64,000 bases of DNA, from positions 55,494-119,493 of the forward strand of contig JADLHG010000019.1 of NCBI GenBank assembly GCA_020848905.1. Direction: 5' to 3'. The translations under genes and the position numbers were made by a program. The notes beneath the pieces were generated by a model that was not told the DNA's origin, searched no databases, and saw nothing but the letters and a program-made list of their open reading frames with translations. The stretch is from Deltaproteobacteria bacterium. GTDB taxonomy: Bacteria > Myxococcota_A > Polyangia > GCA-2747355 > JADLHG01. Positions 18,924-27,780 of this stretch are shown one piece after another. The stretch's first letter is position 1; every line of letters starts with the position of its first letter.

Positions 18924-20363
18924 ATGCAACTCGGCTCGCCCAAGCTGTCCGCACTGCTGCTCGCGCTGGTCGCGAGCGCCTGCGGCCCGACCGATCCATC
19001 CACCGACGACGAGACCACGCGCTCGGCCGCCGCGCACCCGGCATGCGCGCTCGCACCGGGGCAGAAGGCCAGCTTCGACTCCCGCCAGAGTCTCTGCACC
19101 TCGCGACCGGGCTGGGGTGGAGCCACGCACCCCATTACCCACGGCGACGGGTATCTGAGGATCAAGCTTCACGCTCCCGGCTGGAGCCCGAACCCGCGCC
19201 TCGAGGCCGGCTGCGACGGGTCCGGCACGGGAGGCTGCGCGGCGATGGTGCGCAAGGAGCTCGGCCCGGGGGACTTCCGCGTGAAGACCTGCGTGAAGGC
19301 CGGCACGAGCCAGCTCATCCTCGACACCGGCTTCCGCATGAGCGCAACCAGCGGCGGCATCTCGCCGCTCCCCGGCGGACCCTACAGCGTGACCGTCGGC
19401 TTCGACCGCTGTCCCCCCGGCTCCACCTGCACGCAGGGCGCCGGTTGCGTGCCCTGGATCGTGCCAGGCGACACCTGCGCGAACCGCCTGCCGCTCGGCC
19501 CGAACGCCACTGTGTCCGGCAACACGGCCAACGCGGGAGACGACTTCCGCAGTCCCGAGCGCGGCGCCAACGGCGGAGACCTGGCCTACTCCGTCGACGT
19601 GCCCGCGGCGGGCGCTCTCTCTCTCGAGCTCGAGGCCGACGGCTTCTGGGGCACGACGCTCTTGCGCCCGGGGTGCCAGACCCACGCGGGAGACCTGCCC
19701 GTCGAACAGACCACGGGCAAGGTCGAGTCGCGCTGCGTTGGGCCCGGCAACTACACGGTCGTCGTCGACCACCTGTCGAAGGGGGTGCTCGAGGCCTTCT
19801 GGGCCGTGGCCTCGGGACCCTTCACGCTCTCCACGCGCTTCACGCCTTGCGCGAACTGCCGTCGCGGCTCGTGCACGCCGGTCACCTCCGAGCGCGAGCC
19901 GAACAACGCCGCGCCGAACGCCACGGCCGTCGCGGCGGGCGCGATGGTCGAAGGCCTGCTCGACGGCAAGGACTGGGACTACTACGCCGTCGCGCTTCGA
20001 AAGGATCAAACGCTGAAGGTCAGCTTCGCCGAGCTACCCGGCACGAGCCCCGAGGCCTACGTCCTCACCCTCTTCGACCGCCCGCCCGAGGACGGTGTGT
20101 GCGGGACGGCCGGCCAGAAGGACTGGGACTGCCGGAGCGCGACCGACCGCTACCCCTACCGCTGCTCCTACTTCAGCGCGAATGCGAACGACGACTACTA
20201 CCTGGGCGGGCCCGCGCTGGCGTGCACCGAGACCCACAGCAACTTCGCCCCACGCGAGCTCACCTTCAAGGCCCCGAAGGACGGCCTCTACTACCTGCGT
20301 CTCGACTGGTACTCGAGCTCCGTCAAGAAGGCGCCATACCGGTTCGAGGTGGCGATCAACTGA
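18924..20363 (+). CDS. Secreted lipoprotein with pre-peptidase C-terminal-like domains
   Basis: 479 residues. ATG 18924 lies after CGAGGAGG; the lipobox is VASAC. The middle and C-terminal parts carry the PPC-domain pattern: EPNNAAPNATAVAAG, then DWDYYAVAL and LKVSFAELPGT. An earlier, weaker copy has GNTANAGDDF. Many cysteines are present (PGCQTHAG, CANCRRGSCTP). Such beta-sandwich domains accompany secreted enzymes, but no catalytic domain is visible, so it is probably a binding or structural surface protein. Convergent with the sialidase-fold gene, 12 bp apart. Confidence 0.68.
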   Translation: MQLGSPKLSALLLALVASACGPTDPSTDDETTRSAAAHPACALAPGQKASFDSRQSLCTSRPGWGGATHPITHGDGYLRIKLHAPGWSPNPRLEAGCDGSGTGGCAAMVRKELGPGDFRVKTCVKAGTSQLILDTGFRMSATSGGISPLPGGPYSVTVGFDRCPPGSTCTQGAGCVPWIVPGDTCANRLPLGPNATVSGNTANAGDDFRSPERGANGGDLAYSVDVPAAGALSLELEADGFWGTTLLRPGCQTHAGDLPVEQTTGKVESRCVGPGNYTVVVDHLSKGVLEAFWAVASGPFTLSTRFTPCANCRRGSCTPVTSEREPNNAAPNATAVAAGAMVEGLLDGKDWDYYAVALRKDQTLKVSFAELPGTSPEAYVLTLFDRPPEDGVCGTAGQKDWDCRSATDRYPYRCSYFSANANDDYYLGGPALACTETHSNFAPRELTFKAPKDGLYYLRLDWYSSSVKKAPYRFEVAIN

Positions 20364-20375
20364 CGCCCGCCTCGG

Positions 20376-21806
20376 CTACTTCTCCGGCACGAAGGTCAGC
20401 GTGACGAGGTAGATCTGCGTCCCCTCGGGCGCGGCCTGGCCCTGGAGCCAGCTCCAGTCCGTCTTGTCGAGCGGCGAGGTGTAGTTCGCGACGAGGAAGG
20501 TGTGCGCGCCGGTGCGGCGTACGGCAGGAAAGGCGTTGTCCCCGGCCGAGGGGAGGTCGCGCAGATGCACGATCTTCCGCGCGACCGTGTCCACCCGGTA
20601 GAGCGCGGTGCGCTTCGGCCTGAGCGAGTAGTCCACCAGGTACTTCTTCTTCTGCTCGGCGAAGGGGAGGTCGGTGAGGCCCTGATCGAACGGTCCCCCG
20701 AGGTCGCGCCGCGCGAGCAGATAGAGGTCCTGCCCGTGGCGAAACATCTGCGGCGAATCGTAGCGCTCGGGGTCGGCCTTCGCCGGGCAGCTCCAAACGC
20801 CGAGGTTCGCCGCGGGCGCGGTGCAGAGGTGCGAGCCGAAGCCGCTCGCGTCCCCGTCCTCGTTGCGCGTCACGGCCCAGAGGTCCCCGCGGGCGTCGAA
20901 CTCGAAGGCCACCTCGGAGACGCCCCCCTGGTAGACCACGAGGCGCGCCGGATCCACCGCGCCGAAGCTCAGTCCGTCCTTCGAACGCTGAAAGCGCACG
21001 CTCAGATCGCTGGTCCCCTCGGCGTAGTGGTTGCCGAGGTACGAGGTCAGGTAGGCCACGCCGCCCCGTACCTTGAGGTTCCAGGGCACCTCCCCCGGCT
21101 GGCCGACGATCTCGCTTTCGGACCACTGCTGCTCGCGAAGACGCGTGCTCCGGCGCATGTGCTTGGGCTCGAAGGCGAGCGGGTTCGTCCCCGCCTCGAA
21201 AAAATAGAGCATCAGCTGCGCTCCCACGCGCAGGAGCCGCGGCTCCCGCACGTCGGCCCCGAGCTTCACCTCGTGCTCGAGCCGCCACGGGGAGCCCGAG
21301 CTGAGCGTGAACTCGCCGGTGTGGCTCATCCACGGCGCGGAGACGATCACGAGCCGCGCGTTGCGCGAGGCGAAGTGGCTCTCCGAGGTGCGGAAAGCCA
21401 CGTAGAGCCGCCCCTGGAAGAGCTCGAGGTCCACGTTGTTGTTGCCGGCGAGGGGCCGCACCTCCGCGGGGAGCTCGGTCGCAGGGACCACCCAGCGAGG
21501 CTCGGAGAGCTCCGGCCTGTAGTGCACCTTCGAATCCACGATCCAGTGGGCAGGATCGTCGCTGAGCTCGACCGGCAGGGCGGCATCCACGCCCCGTAGC
21601 CCCGCGTCCGGGTGGCGGGGCACGCCGCGATCGGCCGGCGTGGGCGTGCTCTCCTCGCCGCAGGTGAACCCCGCGTGCACCGCGGCGCCGCCGAGGAGTA
21701 CGAGGAAGGACAGGAGCGAGAGCAGCGCCCCGCGGTGCGCCCCACGGTGCGCCCCAGCTCGCGCCCCGCGTCCCGTTCGAGCCGTGGCTTCTTCCGCGCC
21801 GTGCAT
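20376..21806 (-). CDS. Secreted sialidase-fold protein (intact paralogue of the broken gene at 2994-4277)
   Basis: 476 residues from ATG 21806; an N-terminal signal anchor (LLSLLSFLVLLGGAAVHAG) follows a basic stretch, so it is exported or anchored. The bulk is a repeated-blade protein with NNNVDLEL, SHFASRNARL, REPRLLRV, GTNPLAFEP, GNHYAEG, NEDGDASGFGSHLC, DPERYDSPQ and GTQIYLVTL. Asp-box-like turns are weak, so the link to sialidase/BNR propellers is by overall pattern. It reads through the position where the other copy has TAG (TSYLGNHY here). Downstream of the vWA gene by 95 bp and probably cotranscribed with it. Confidence 0.65.
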   Translation of the reverse strand: MHGAEEATARTGRGARAGAHRGAHRGALLSLLSFLVLLGGAAVHAGFTCGEESTPTPADRGVPRHPDAGLRGVDAALPVELSDDPAHWIVDSKVHYRPELSEPRWVVPATELPAEVRPLAGNNNVDLELFQGRLYVAFRTSESHFASRNARLVIVSAPWMSHTGEFTLSSGSPWRLEHEVKLGADVREPRLLRVGAQLMLYFFEAGTNPLAFEPKHMRRSTRLREQQWSESEIVGQPGEVPWNLKVRGGVAYLTSYLGNHYAEGTSDLSVRFQRSKDGLSFGAVDPARLVVYQGGVSEVAFEFDARGDLWAVTRNEDGDASGFGSHLCTAPAANLGVWSCPAKADPERYDSPQMFRHGQDLYLLARRDLGGPFDQGLTDLPFAEQKKKYLVDYSLRPKRTALYRVDTVARKIVHLRDLPSAGDNAFPAVRRTGAHTFLVANYTSPLDKTDWSWLQGQAAPEGTQIYLVTLTFVPEK

Positions 21807-21901
21807 AGTGGGCCAAGCATAGCGCGCGGCGCGCTCCCCCGCCCAGCCCGGCGACGCCGGGACGCCGCGACACCGGGTCCCGCAACGCTGCGACCCGCGA
21901 G

Positions 21902-23983
21902 CTAGCCCAGCTTCAGGCGCAGATACAGGTCCCCGACCTGATACACGTCGCCGAGGGTCACGAGGCTCCCCGAGGCCACGGCGTCCCGCTTGTCGGGATC
22001 GAATTTGTTGATGCGCTTCACCTCGACCCCCGACTCGGCCAGCACCGCGATCCCGCGCCGCCCGATGGCCTCGAAGCGCAGCAGCGCCGGCTGGCCGCTC
22101 TGCACGCAGCAATGGGGCCCGCCGATCCAGAGCTGCGCGTTACGGTAGAAGCCGGGGCTCGTCCGCGGGATGTCGTCCATCGGGGTCTCGTTGCGATCCA
22201 GCCGCTCGAGCGTGTTGCCCCAGTTGAGCTTCAGCGTCTCGGGAAAGCTGTGCGGCGAGATGAAGCCGTAGAGCAGCCAGATGAGGAGGAGCAGCAGGAG
22301 GAGCGCGCACCCGATCAGCATCAGGAGCCGCTTGTAGGTGTTCCACCAGGTCCGGGAGGTGATCTCGACGCGCACGGGCTGCCGCGCCTCGTCCCCTCCC
22401 GGCGCGAACCACTGGCGCTGGTCGGCCACGACGCGCAGCGCGCGACCCTCGCTCGCATAGCCGGGCCGCGCCACGGGGTCGCGCGTGGCCAGACAGAGCT
22501 GGACCCGCTTCGGCGCGCCGGGACCGACGAGGAAACGGCCGTCCCGGCTCCCCTCCACGCGCAGCGTGACGCCGTGGGGCAGACCGAGCGCCGAGGGGTC
22601 GAGGCGCACCGGCACGGCCCGGGGCAAGCCCTCCGCCGAGACGCTCCAGCTCTCGCAGGCGCGCGCGGCCACGCCACGGTTCTGATCCACCCGCAGGGTG
22701 ACGGGCTCGGAGACCGCCCGCAGCCGCGCCTGCCCGGGGACCACGAGCGTGTGCCGCTCGAGGCTGCGGAGCTCGAGCACGTCCGTCCCTTGCCGCTGGC
22801 GCCGACCCACGGCGTCGAGCTGCACCGTCCCCGGCTCGCGAGGCAGGAAGCGTCCCGTGAACTGACAGCGGCGCGGCGCGCTTCCCTGTCCGCCGCAGCC
22901 GAGCACGAGCGGCTCGCCCTCGGCGCAGCGCCCCTCCTGGCAGGTCCGAGGGACCACGCGCATCCCGCGCAGGAAGGCTTCGTGGTCGATGCGCGGCTGG
23001 CCGGCCGTGCGCTGGCTCATCCAGGCCGAGAGCGCGTAGCCCCCGCGTGCGTCGGGCACCGGCGCGTCCAGATGCAGGAGCAGGTCGTAGTCCCAGATGA
23101 GCAGCGCGCGATAGGAGCCGCCCCCGGAGAGCTGGAGCTCGAGCGATGCGCCCCCCCGCGGGCGGAGCTTCTCCACCTGATGGTGCACGCGCGGCGGCGG
23201 CCGGCCGCGGTCCACGCCGGCCTCCAGCACCGGGCGCGGACCGGTGAGACCCGGATAGCTCACCGAGAAGGGGCCCCTGCGCGAGAGCACCACCACGTTC
23301 GCGTAGCGCACGTACTCGTCCATCGCGGCGAGGGAGTGCTTGCCGTCCACGAGATCGCGCACCACCACGCGCGAGCCGAGCTGGCGGGCGTAGATCGCCG
23401 CGAAGACCTCGATCAGGCGGTCCCCGCTCTGGGCCACGTTGAAGGAAAGACCCCCGGTCCACGTCGCCGCCTGCTCCAGCAGTCCCCGCCAGTGCTGTCC
23501 GAGGGGGCCCAGCACCACGGCGTACATTTTCACGCCCGCGGCCAGGCCCGGCAGCGCGCGCAGGAAGCGCTCCTCCCCGGCCTGCACGGCAGGGGGGTCG
23601 GGTTCGCCGTCGGTGAGAAAGAGGATCAGCTTGCGCCCGCTCCGCTCCGCCGCGAGCAGCTTGAGCGCCCGGCGGAGCGCCGGCTCGTAGATGGTCCTCG
23701 CCTGCCGGCGCGGGAAGCGGCGCAGGTTGGCAAGGAGCGGCGCCACGGCCCCTCCCGGCCGCAACGGCACCACCGGCCCGTTCAGGGGCACGAGCCCCAC
23801 ACGGTCCCCGGGCCCCGCGAGCTGCGCCGCGATCATGGCCGCCGTCACGCTCAATCGCGACGGATCGGTCGAGAGCATGCTCCCCGAATCGTCCAGCACG
23901 ATGGCCACGCGCAGCCCGTCGGGGGGCGCACCGAACGCGAGCGCCGGGAGCAGCACGACGAGGAGCGAAAGAACGCGCGGCAT
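21902..23983 (-). CDS. vWA-domain membrane protein with possible C-terminal FHA-like domain
   Basis: 693 residues from ATG 23983 (GTG 24004 is an alternative). Signal peptide about 1-18 (LLPALAFGA). The vWA domain begins at once with the metal-binding loop VLDDSGSM and continues to FLTDGEPD, both MIDAS elements. A beta-rich middle part has a Cys cluster. One strong transmembrane helix (LLMLIGCALLLLLLLIWLLYGF) sits about 110 residues before the C-terminus, leaving a cytoplasmic tail that ends GSLVTLGDVYQVGDLYLRLKLG, strands like an FHA domain but without the GRS..S..H core. Function may be ligand sensing or assembly at the envelope. Confidence 0.7.
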   Translation of the reverse strand: MPRVLSLLVVLLPALAFGAPPDGLRVAIVLDDSGSMLSTDPSRLSVTAAMIAAQLAGPGDRVGLVPLNGPVVPLRPGGAVAPLLANLRRFPRRQARTIYEPALRRALKLLAAERSGRKLILFLTDGEPDPPAVQAGEERFLRALPGLAAGVKMYAVVLGPLGQHWRGLLEQAATWTGGLSFNVAQSGDRLIEVFAAIYARQLGSRVVVRDLVDGKHSLAAMDEYVRYANVVVLSRRGPFSVSYPGLTGPRPVLEAGVDRGRPPPRVHHQVEKLRPRGGASLELQLSGGGSYRALLIWDYDLLLHLDAPVPDARGGYALSAWMSQRTAGQPRIDHEAFLRGMRVVPRTCQEGRCAEGEPLVLGCGGQGSAPRRCQFTGRFLPREPGTVQLDAVGRRQRQGTDVLELRSLERHTLVVPGQARLRAVSEPVTLRVDQNRGVAARACESWSVSAEGLPRAVPVRLDPSALGLPHGVTLRVEGSRDGRFLVGPGAPKRVQLCLATRDPVARPGYASEGRALRVVADQRQWFAPGGDEARQPVRVEITSRTWWNTYKRLLMLIGCALLLLLLLIWLLYGFISPHSFPETLKLNWGNTLERLDRNETPMDDIPRTSPGFYRNAQLWIGGPHCCVQSGQPALLRFEAIGRRGIAVLAESGVEVKRINKFDPDKRDAVASGSLVTLGDVYQVGDLYLRLKLG

Positions 23984-24282
23984 GGGTCGCTTCGAAGCTA
24001 TCACGAGGTCCCGGGGCTGGGCCTGTTTCGCCTCGGGCGTCTCCGGGGAGTGTCACGCCCGCGTTCCAGCCCCTGGGGGTCTTGAATTCGTCCGTCATCT
24101 CGACGGACTGCCTCTGCCGGTATCGGTCGTCGAGCCCGACGGCTCGTCCCGAGTGGAACGCGGGCGTTCCTCGTCTTCCGAGCCTGCCTCGCGCAAGTCC
24201 GCGTTCTCTCGTCCTGCAAGCCCAGGCCGCCCTCTGGCACGCGCGTTGCTCTATTCGCGGTCCAACACAGGAGGAAACACGC

Positions 24283-24981
24283 ATGAGAACCTTCAGAACC
24301 GCCGCTCTCTTGACCACGCTGACCGCTGCTCTCTGGGGTTGCGGCGAGGCCGCCGACGACCAGGGCGCCTCGGCCTACGGCGCCACGACGGACGGGGAGA
24401 AGGACGGCACGGGCGGCGGCTCCGGCAGCGGGCAAGGCAGCACGAAGCAGCCCCCCACCGACTGCAGGGAGGTCTGCAAGGTCGACGCCTCCGGCCAGCA
24501 GAAGTGCGTCACGATCTGCGGGACGATGCCCCCTCCGGCCCCCTGCAAGGAAGGCGCGAACTGCACGCCGCCTCCGGCGCCCGCGCCCGTGCCTCCCACC
24601 TGCGCAGCAGGCGAGAAGTGCGCCCCGCCGGCCGATCCCTGTATCTCGGCATGCAGCGTGCTCAAGAACGACCCCGAGAAGTTCAAGGCGTGTCTCGCGG
24701 CCTGCCCGAATCAGCCCCCTCCGGTCGACCCCTGCCTCGAGCAGTGCGCGCCGCTGAAGGCCGATGTCCTGAAGTACAAGGCGTGCGTCTCGGCTTGCCG
24801 GCCCCCGGCTCCCCCGCCCTGCAAGGATGGCGCGAACTGCACGCCGCCGCCCCCCTGCACGGGTGAGAAGTGCCCGCCGGCCCCCTCGCCGAACCCGACG
24901 CCCATCGTCTGCCCGGCCTGCGACGCGCTGAAGGGGCAGGCTGGCTGGAAGGAGTGCCTGCTGCAGAACAAGTGCATCTAG
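24283..24981 (+). CDS. Cys/Pro-rich secreted lipoprotein
   Basis: 232 residues from ATG 24283 behind GGAGGAAA. Signal peptide with lipobox ALWGC. The mature part is a low-complexity Cys/Pro chain: two copies of PPCK-[ED]-GANCTPP, CTGEKCPP and CAAGEKCAPP, and two KACxxxC-type blocks with LKNDPEKFKACLAAC and LKADVLKYKACVSAC. It ends CPACDALKGQAGWKECLLQNKC, a tail similar to that of the next protein. Probably an extended disulfide-rich surface protein. Followed 17 bp later by the next lipoprotein gene. Confidence 0.7.
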   Translation: MRTFRTAALLTTLTAALWGCGEAADDQGASAYGATTDGEKDGTGGGSGSGQGSTKQPPTDCREVCKVDASGQQKCVTICGTMPPPAPCKEGANCTPPPAPAPVPPTCAAGEKCAPPADPCISACSVLKNDPEKFKACLAACPNQPPPVDPCLEQCAPLKADVLKYKACVSACRPPAPPPCKDGANCTPPPPCTGEKCPPAPSPNPTPIVCPACDALKGQAGWKECLLQNKCI

Positions 24982-24998
24982 CGGCTATACTGTAAGGA

Positions 24999-26270
24999 AT
25001 GCGCAACTCCCTCCGCCCCGCCCCTGCCCTCCTCGCGCTCGTGCTCCTCGCCTGCAGCGGCGAGGAGACGAGCCTCCTCCTCCACTTCATGCCCGACCCC
25101 GTGCTGAACACCGAGGCCCAGCTCCTCTCGGCGATCGACCGCGTGCAGCTCGTGCTCGACGCGGACGGCGGCTTCGCGGGGGTCTCGACCGCCGCGCAAG
25201 GCGCCGGGCCCTGGACCGCGGCCCAGCGCGACGGCGACAAGGAGCTCGAGCTCGAGCTGACGCGCAGCATCGCGGCCGAGCAGGGCTTCCCCGAGCTACG
25301 CATCCTTCCCGGGCAGAACGGGGATCGGGCCTTCCGTATCGCGGCCTACGGGCTCGTAGGCACGAAGCTCGTGGCTCTCGGCGGGACGAGCGCCACCACG
25401 CGCTTCCGCGAGGGCGGCCCCACCGACGTCGCCATTCCGTTCAACCTGCGCGCGAGCTACCGCGCTCCGCGCGTGCTCTTGTCCGTGCCCGCGGACGGCA
25501 CGACCACGACCGCGAAGGGCGTGGGCCGTCTGCACCTCGAGCTCTCGACGGTCGTGACGACGGACTCGCTGCGGAGCGGCTTGCAGGTCTACTTCCGTGG
25601 CTCCTCGGGGGAGCGCCTCTTGCAGGGGAACGTCATCACGAGCACGCAGCAGCTCCAGGAGCTCGGCATCACCGACACGCGCAGCATCGTCGAATTCGAG
25701 GGCCCTTGCCCCTTTGGACCCGGGAGCTACCGCGTGGTGCTTTCGCCGCAGGTCAAAGACCTCGCGGGGCGCGCGCTCGACCAGGACGCGCAGCAGCCGG
25801 GCGCCAACGCCTATCAGGGCACCTTCACCGTCCCCGGGACCGCGGGGGCCGACCCCTGCAGCATCCGGCCCGAGGGCTGCAACGTGCCCGAGGACTGCAA
25901 CCCCCCCGGCCAGAAGCTCCTCACCTGCCAAATCACGGACAAGCCGCCGGGCGTGTGCGTCCCCGCGAAGGAGGTCTGCGTGCCGGGCACGACGACCGGC
26001 TGCCCCAAGGGCTACATCTGCCTCGGGCCAACCATCAAAGATGGACTGCCGAGCTGCGTCCAGGATTGCCGCCTGGTGGGCGGGGCCTGCACGCAAGGCT
26101 TCATCTGCAACAAGACGACGGGGATCTGCGACCCGTGCAAGGTCGGCGCCTCGGGCGAGCAGTGCGCCCCGCCGCCTCCTCCGACGTCCACCTGCCCGAA
26201 GTGCGACGAGATCTGCAAGACCGACCCGGTGAAGTGCAAGGAGTGCCGCGTCGCCAACAAGTGCACGTGA
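24999..26270 (+). CDS. Secreted lipoprotein with Ig-like domain and Cys-rich tail
   Basis: 423 residues from ATG 24999. Lipobox LLAC near residue 19. Residues about 160-280 resemble bacterial Ig-like (SbsA-type) domains: VPADGTTTTAKGVGRLHLELS, LQVYFRG, YRVVLSPQVKDLAGR. The last 150 residues are Cys-rich, ending CPKCDEICKTDPVKCKECRVANKC, which parallels the end of the preceding protein. Likely part of a two-gene unit with it. Convergent with the Cys-rich gene ending at 26302. Confidence 0.7.
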   Translation: MRNSLRPAPALLALVLLACSGEETSLLLHFMPDPVLNTEAQLLSAIDRVQLVLDADGGFAGVSTAAQGAGPWTAAQRDGDKELELELTRSIAAEQGFPELRILPGQNGDRAFRIAAYGLVGTKLVALGGTSATTRFREGGPTDVAIPFNLRASYRAPRVLLSVPADGTTTTAKGVGRLHLELSTVVTTDSLRSGLQVYFRGSSGERLLQGNVITSTQQLQELGITDTRSIVEFEGPCPFGPGSYRVVLSPQVKDLAGRALDQDAQQPGANAYQGTFTVPGTAGADPCSIRPEGCNVPEDCNPPGQKLLTCQITDKPPGVCVPAKEVCVPGTTTGCPKGYICLGPTIKDGLPSCVQDCRLVGGACTQGFICNKTTGICDPCKVGASGEQCAPPPPPTSTCPKCDEICKTDPVKCKECRVANKCT

Positions 26271-26287
26271 CCGACCGGAAGGCGCGC

Positions 26288-26305
26288 CTGACGGTGCGTC
26301 GTCAG
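26288..26305. terminator. Small hairpin between two convergent genes
   Basis: CTGACG-GTGCGT-CGTCAG forms a 6-bp perfect stem just after the stop at 26270 and across the stop of the convergent gene. There is no T-run, so activity as a terminator is only possible. Confidence 0.25.
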
Positions 26306-27747
26306 AAGCAGTACTGCGCGTCGTACTTGCAGACCCCGCTGATGCAGCAGCGCTTGAGCCCGCCGACGCACATCTCCCCCTCCGCGCAGCCGGCGCAGGT
26401 GGTGGTGTTGCAGCAGCGCCCGCTCAGACAGCTGTTGCTGCCGCAGCTCTGACAGGTCGCCCCGCCCTTGCCGCAGGCCCCGACGGTGTTTCCTGCCTGG
26501 CACCGCTTGCTGCTGTCGCAACACCCGGTGCAGGCGTTCGTCGCGCAAGGCGTGCCGCAGCCGTCGTCGGCGCCCTGGCACTTGCCCGCGCAGCTGCGCG
26601 TGCAGTTCTGCTGACAGGCGCCGCTCGTGTTACAGATGAACTCGGGGTAGGAGCCGCAGCCTTTGCACGTGACGCCGTTCAGGCCGCACGCGCCGTTGGT
26701 GTTCCCCACGCGGCAGGCCGTCCCGTCGCAGCACCCGCCGCAGCCGTTCGTCGCGCAGGGCTTGCCGCAGCCGTCGTCCGCCCCGGGACACTTCCCGGTG
26801 CAGGTAGACGGGCAGGTGCTCTGACAGCTCCCTCCGCTGCAGCTCTTGCTCGACGTGGTGCAGTTCTGACACCCCCCGCCCCCCGTTCCGCACCGATCGG
26901 TCGCCGCACCGGCGTGGCAGGTCGTCCCGTCGCAGCAGCCCGTGCAGGTGTTCGACGGGCAGGGCTTGCCGCAGCCGTCGTCTGCCCCCTGGCACTTGTT
27001 CGCACAGCTCGCGATGGTGCAGCCGGCCTCGCACTTCTGGTCCTTGCAGCTCTTGCTCGCCGTCGCGCAGTTCTCGCACGCGCCGCCGCCCGTGCCGCAG
27101 GCCCCCGGCTCGTTGCCCGCCTTGCAGGTCGTGCCCTCGCAGCAGCCCTTGCCGCAGATCGACGGGTCGCACTTCGCGAGCCCCGTGCAGCTCCCCTTGT
27201 CGCACTTCCCTCCGGCCGCGCCGCAGTCGAGGCACCCGCCCCCCGTGGCGCCGCACGCGCGATCGTCGGTGCCGAGCTCGCAGCTCGTGCCGTTGCAGCA
27301 GCCGGGGCAGCTCCCCGTCGGGCAGGTCCCGTTGCAGCCGTCGTCGGCTCCCGCGCACTTCCCGGCGCACTTCGGCTCGCACCCCGAGGTGCTGCACTGT
27401 CCTCCCGCCGTGCATTGCTTCCCGACCAGCGCGCAGTCCGTGCAGAGCTCCCCGCCGCGCCCGCACGCGCCTCCCCCGGTCCCCGGCTTGCACTCGCCGC
27501 GATCGCAGCAGCCGGGACAGCTCTGGGGACTGCACGTGGACGGAGGGGGCGACCCGGTCGCCACGCAGACGCCCCGGGTCAGGTCGCACCGCGCGTCAGG
27601 GCCGCAGGAGACCTCCGTGCTGCACGGCCTCCCGAGAGGGTCGGGCGCCCGCCCCGTGCATCCTGCATCCCACACGAAGAGGATCACCGCGGCGGCCACC
27701 GCGCCGCGCCGAAGGCCTCTGGAACACCGACCCATCGGAGCGCTCAT
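26302..27747 (-). CDS. Cys-rich repeat protein, exported
   Basis: 481 residues. ATG 27747; ATG 27735 also possible. A hydrophobic signal (VAAAVILFVWDAGC) leads into a chain with cysteine about every four to six residues. Four full modules follow the pattern C-x2-KC-x-GADDGC-x-G/P-C-x5-C-x-GCC, each continued by a short C-x5-G-x2-CG block; additional half-modules lack the GADDGC core. The -3 residue of the possible lipobox (D) is unusual, so lipid attachment is uncertain. It is the last gene of the kinase/FHA-sigma-54 unit (33 bp gap). Disulfide-rich stalk or metal binding are both possible. Confidence 0.7.
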   Translation of the reverse strand: MSAPMGRCSRGLRRGAVAAAVILFVWDAGCTGRAPDPLGRPCSTEVSCGPDARCDLTRGVCVATGSPPPSTCSPQSCPGCCDRGECKPGTGGGACGRGGELCTDCALVGKQCTAGGQCSTSGCEPKCAGKCAGADDGCNGTCPTGSCPGCCNGTSCELGTDDRACGATGGGCLDCGAAGGKCDKGSCTGLAKCDPSICGKGCCEGTTCKAGNEPGACGTGGGACENCATASKSCKDQKCEAGCTIASCANKCQGADDGCGKPCPSNTCTGCCDGTTCHAGAATDRCGTGGGGCQNCTTSSKSCSGGSCQSTCPSTCTGKCPGADDGCGKPCATNGCGGCCDGTACRVGNTNGACGLNGVTCKGCGSYPEFICNTSGACQQNCTRSCAGKCQGADDGCGTPCATNACTGCCDSSKRCQAGNTVGACGKGGATCQSCGSNSCLSGRCCNTTTCAGCAEGEMCVGGLKRCCISGVCKYDAQYCF

Positions 27748-27780
27748 CCTTCGTCCATAACATGAGCCCCCACGGGCCGG

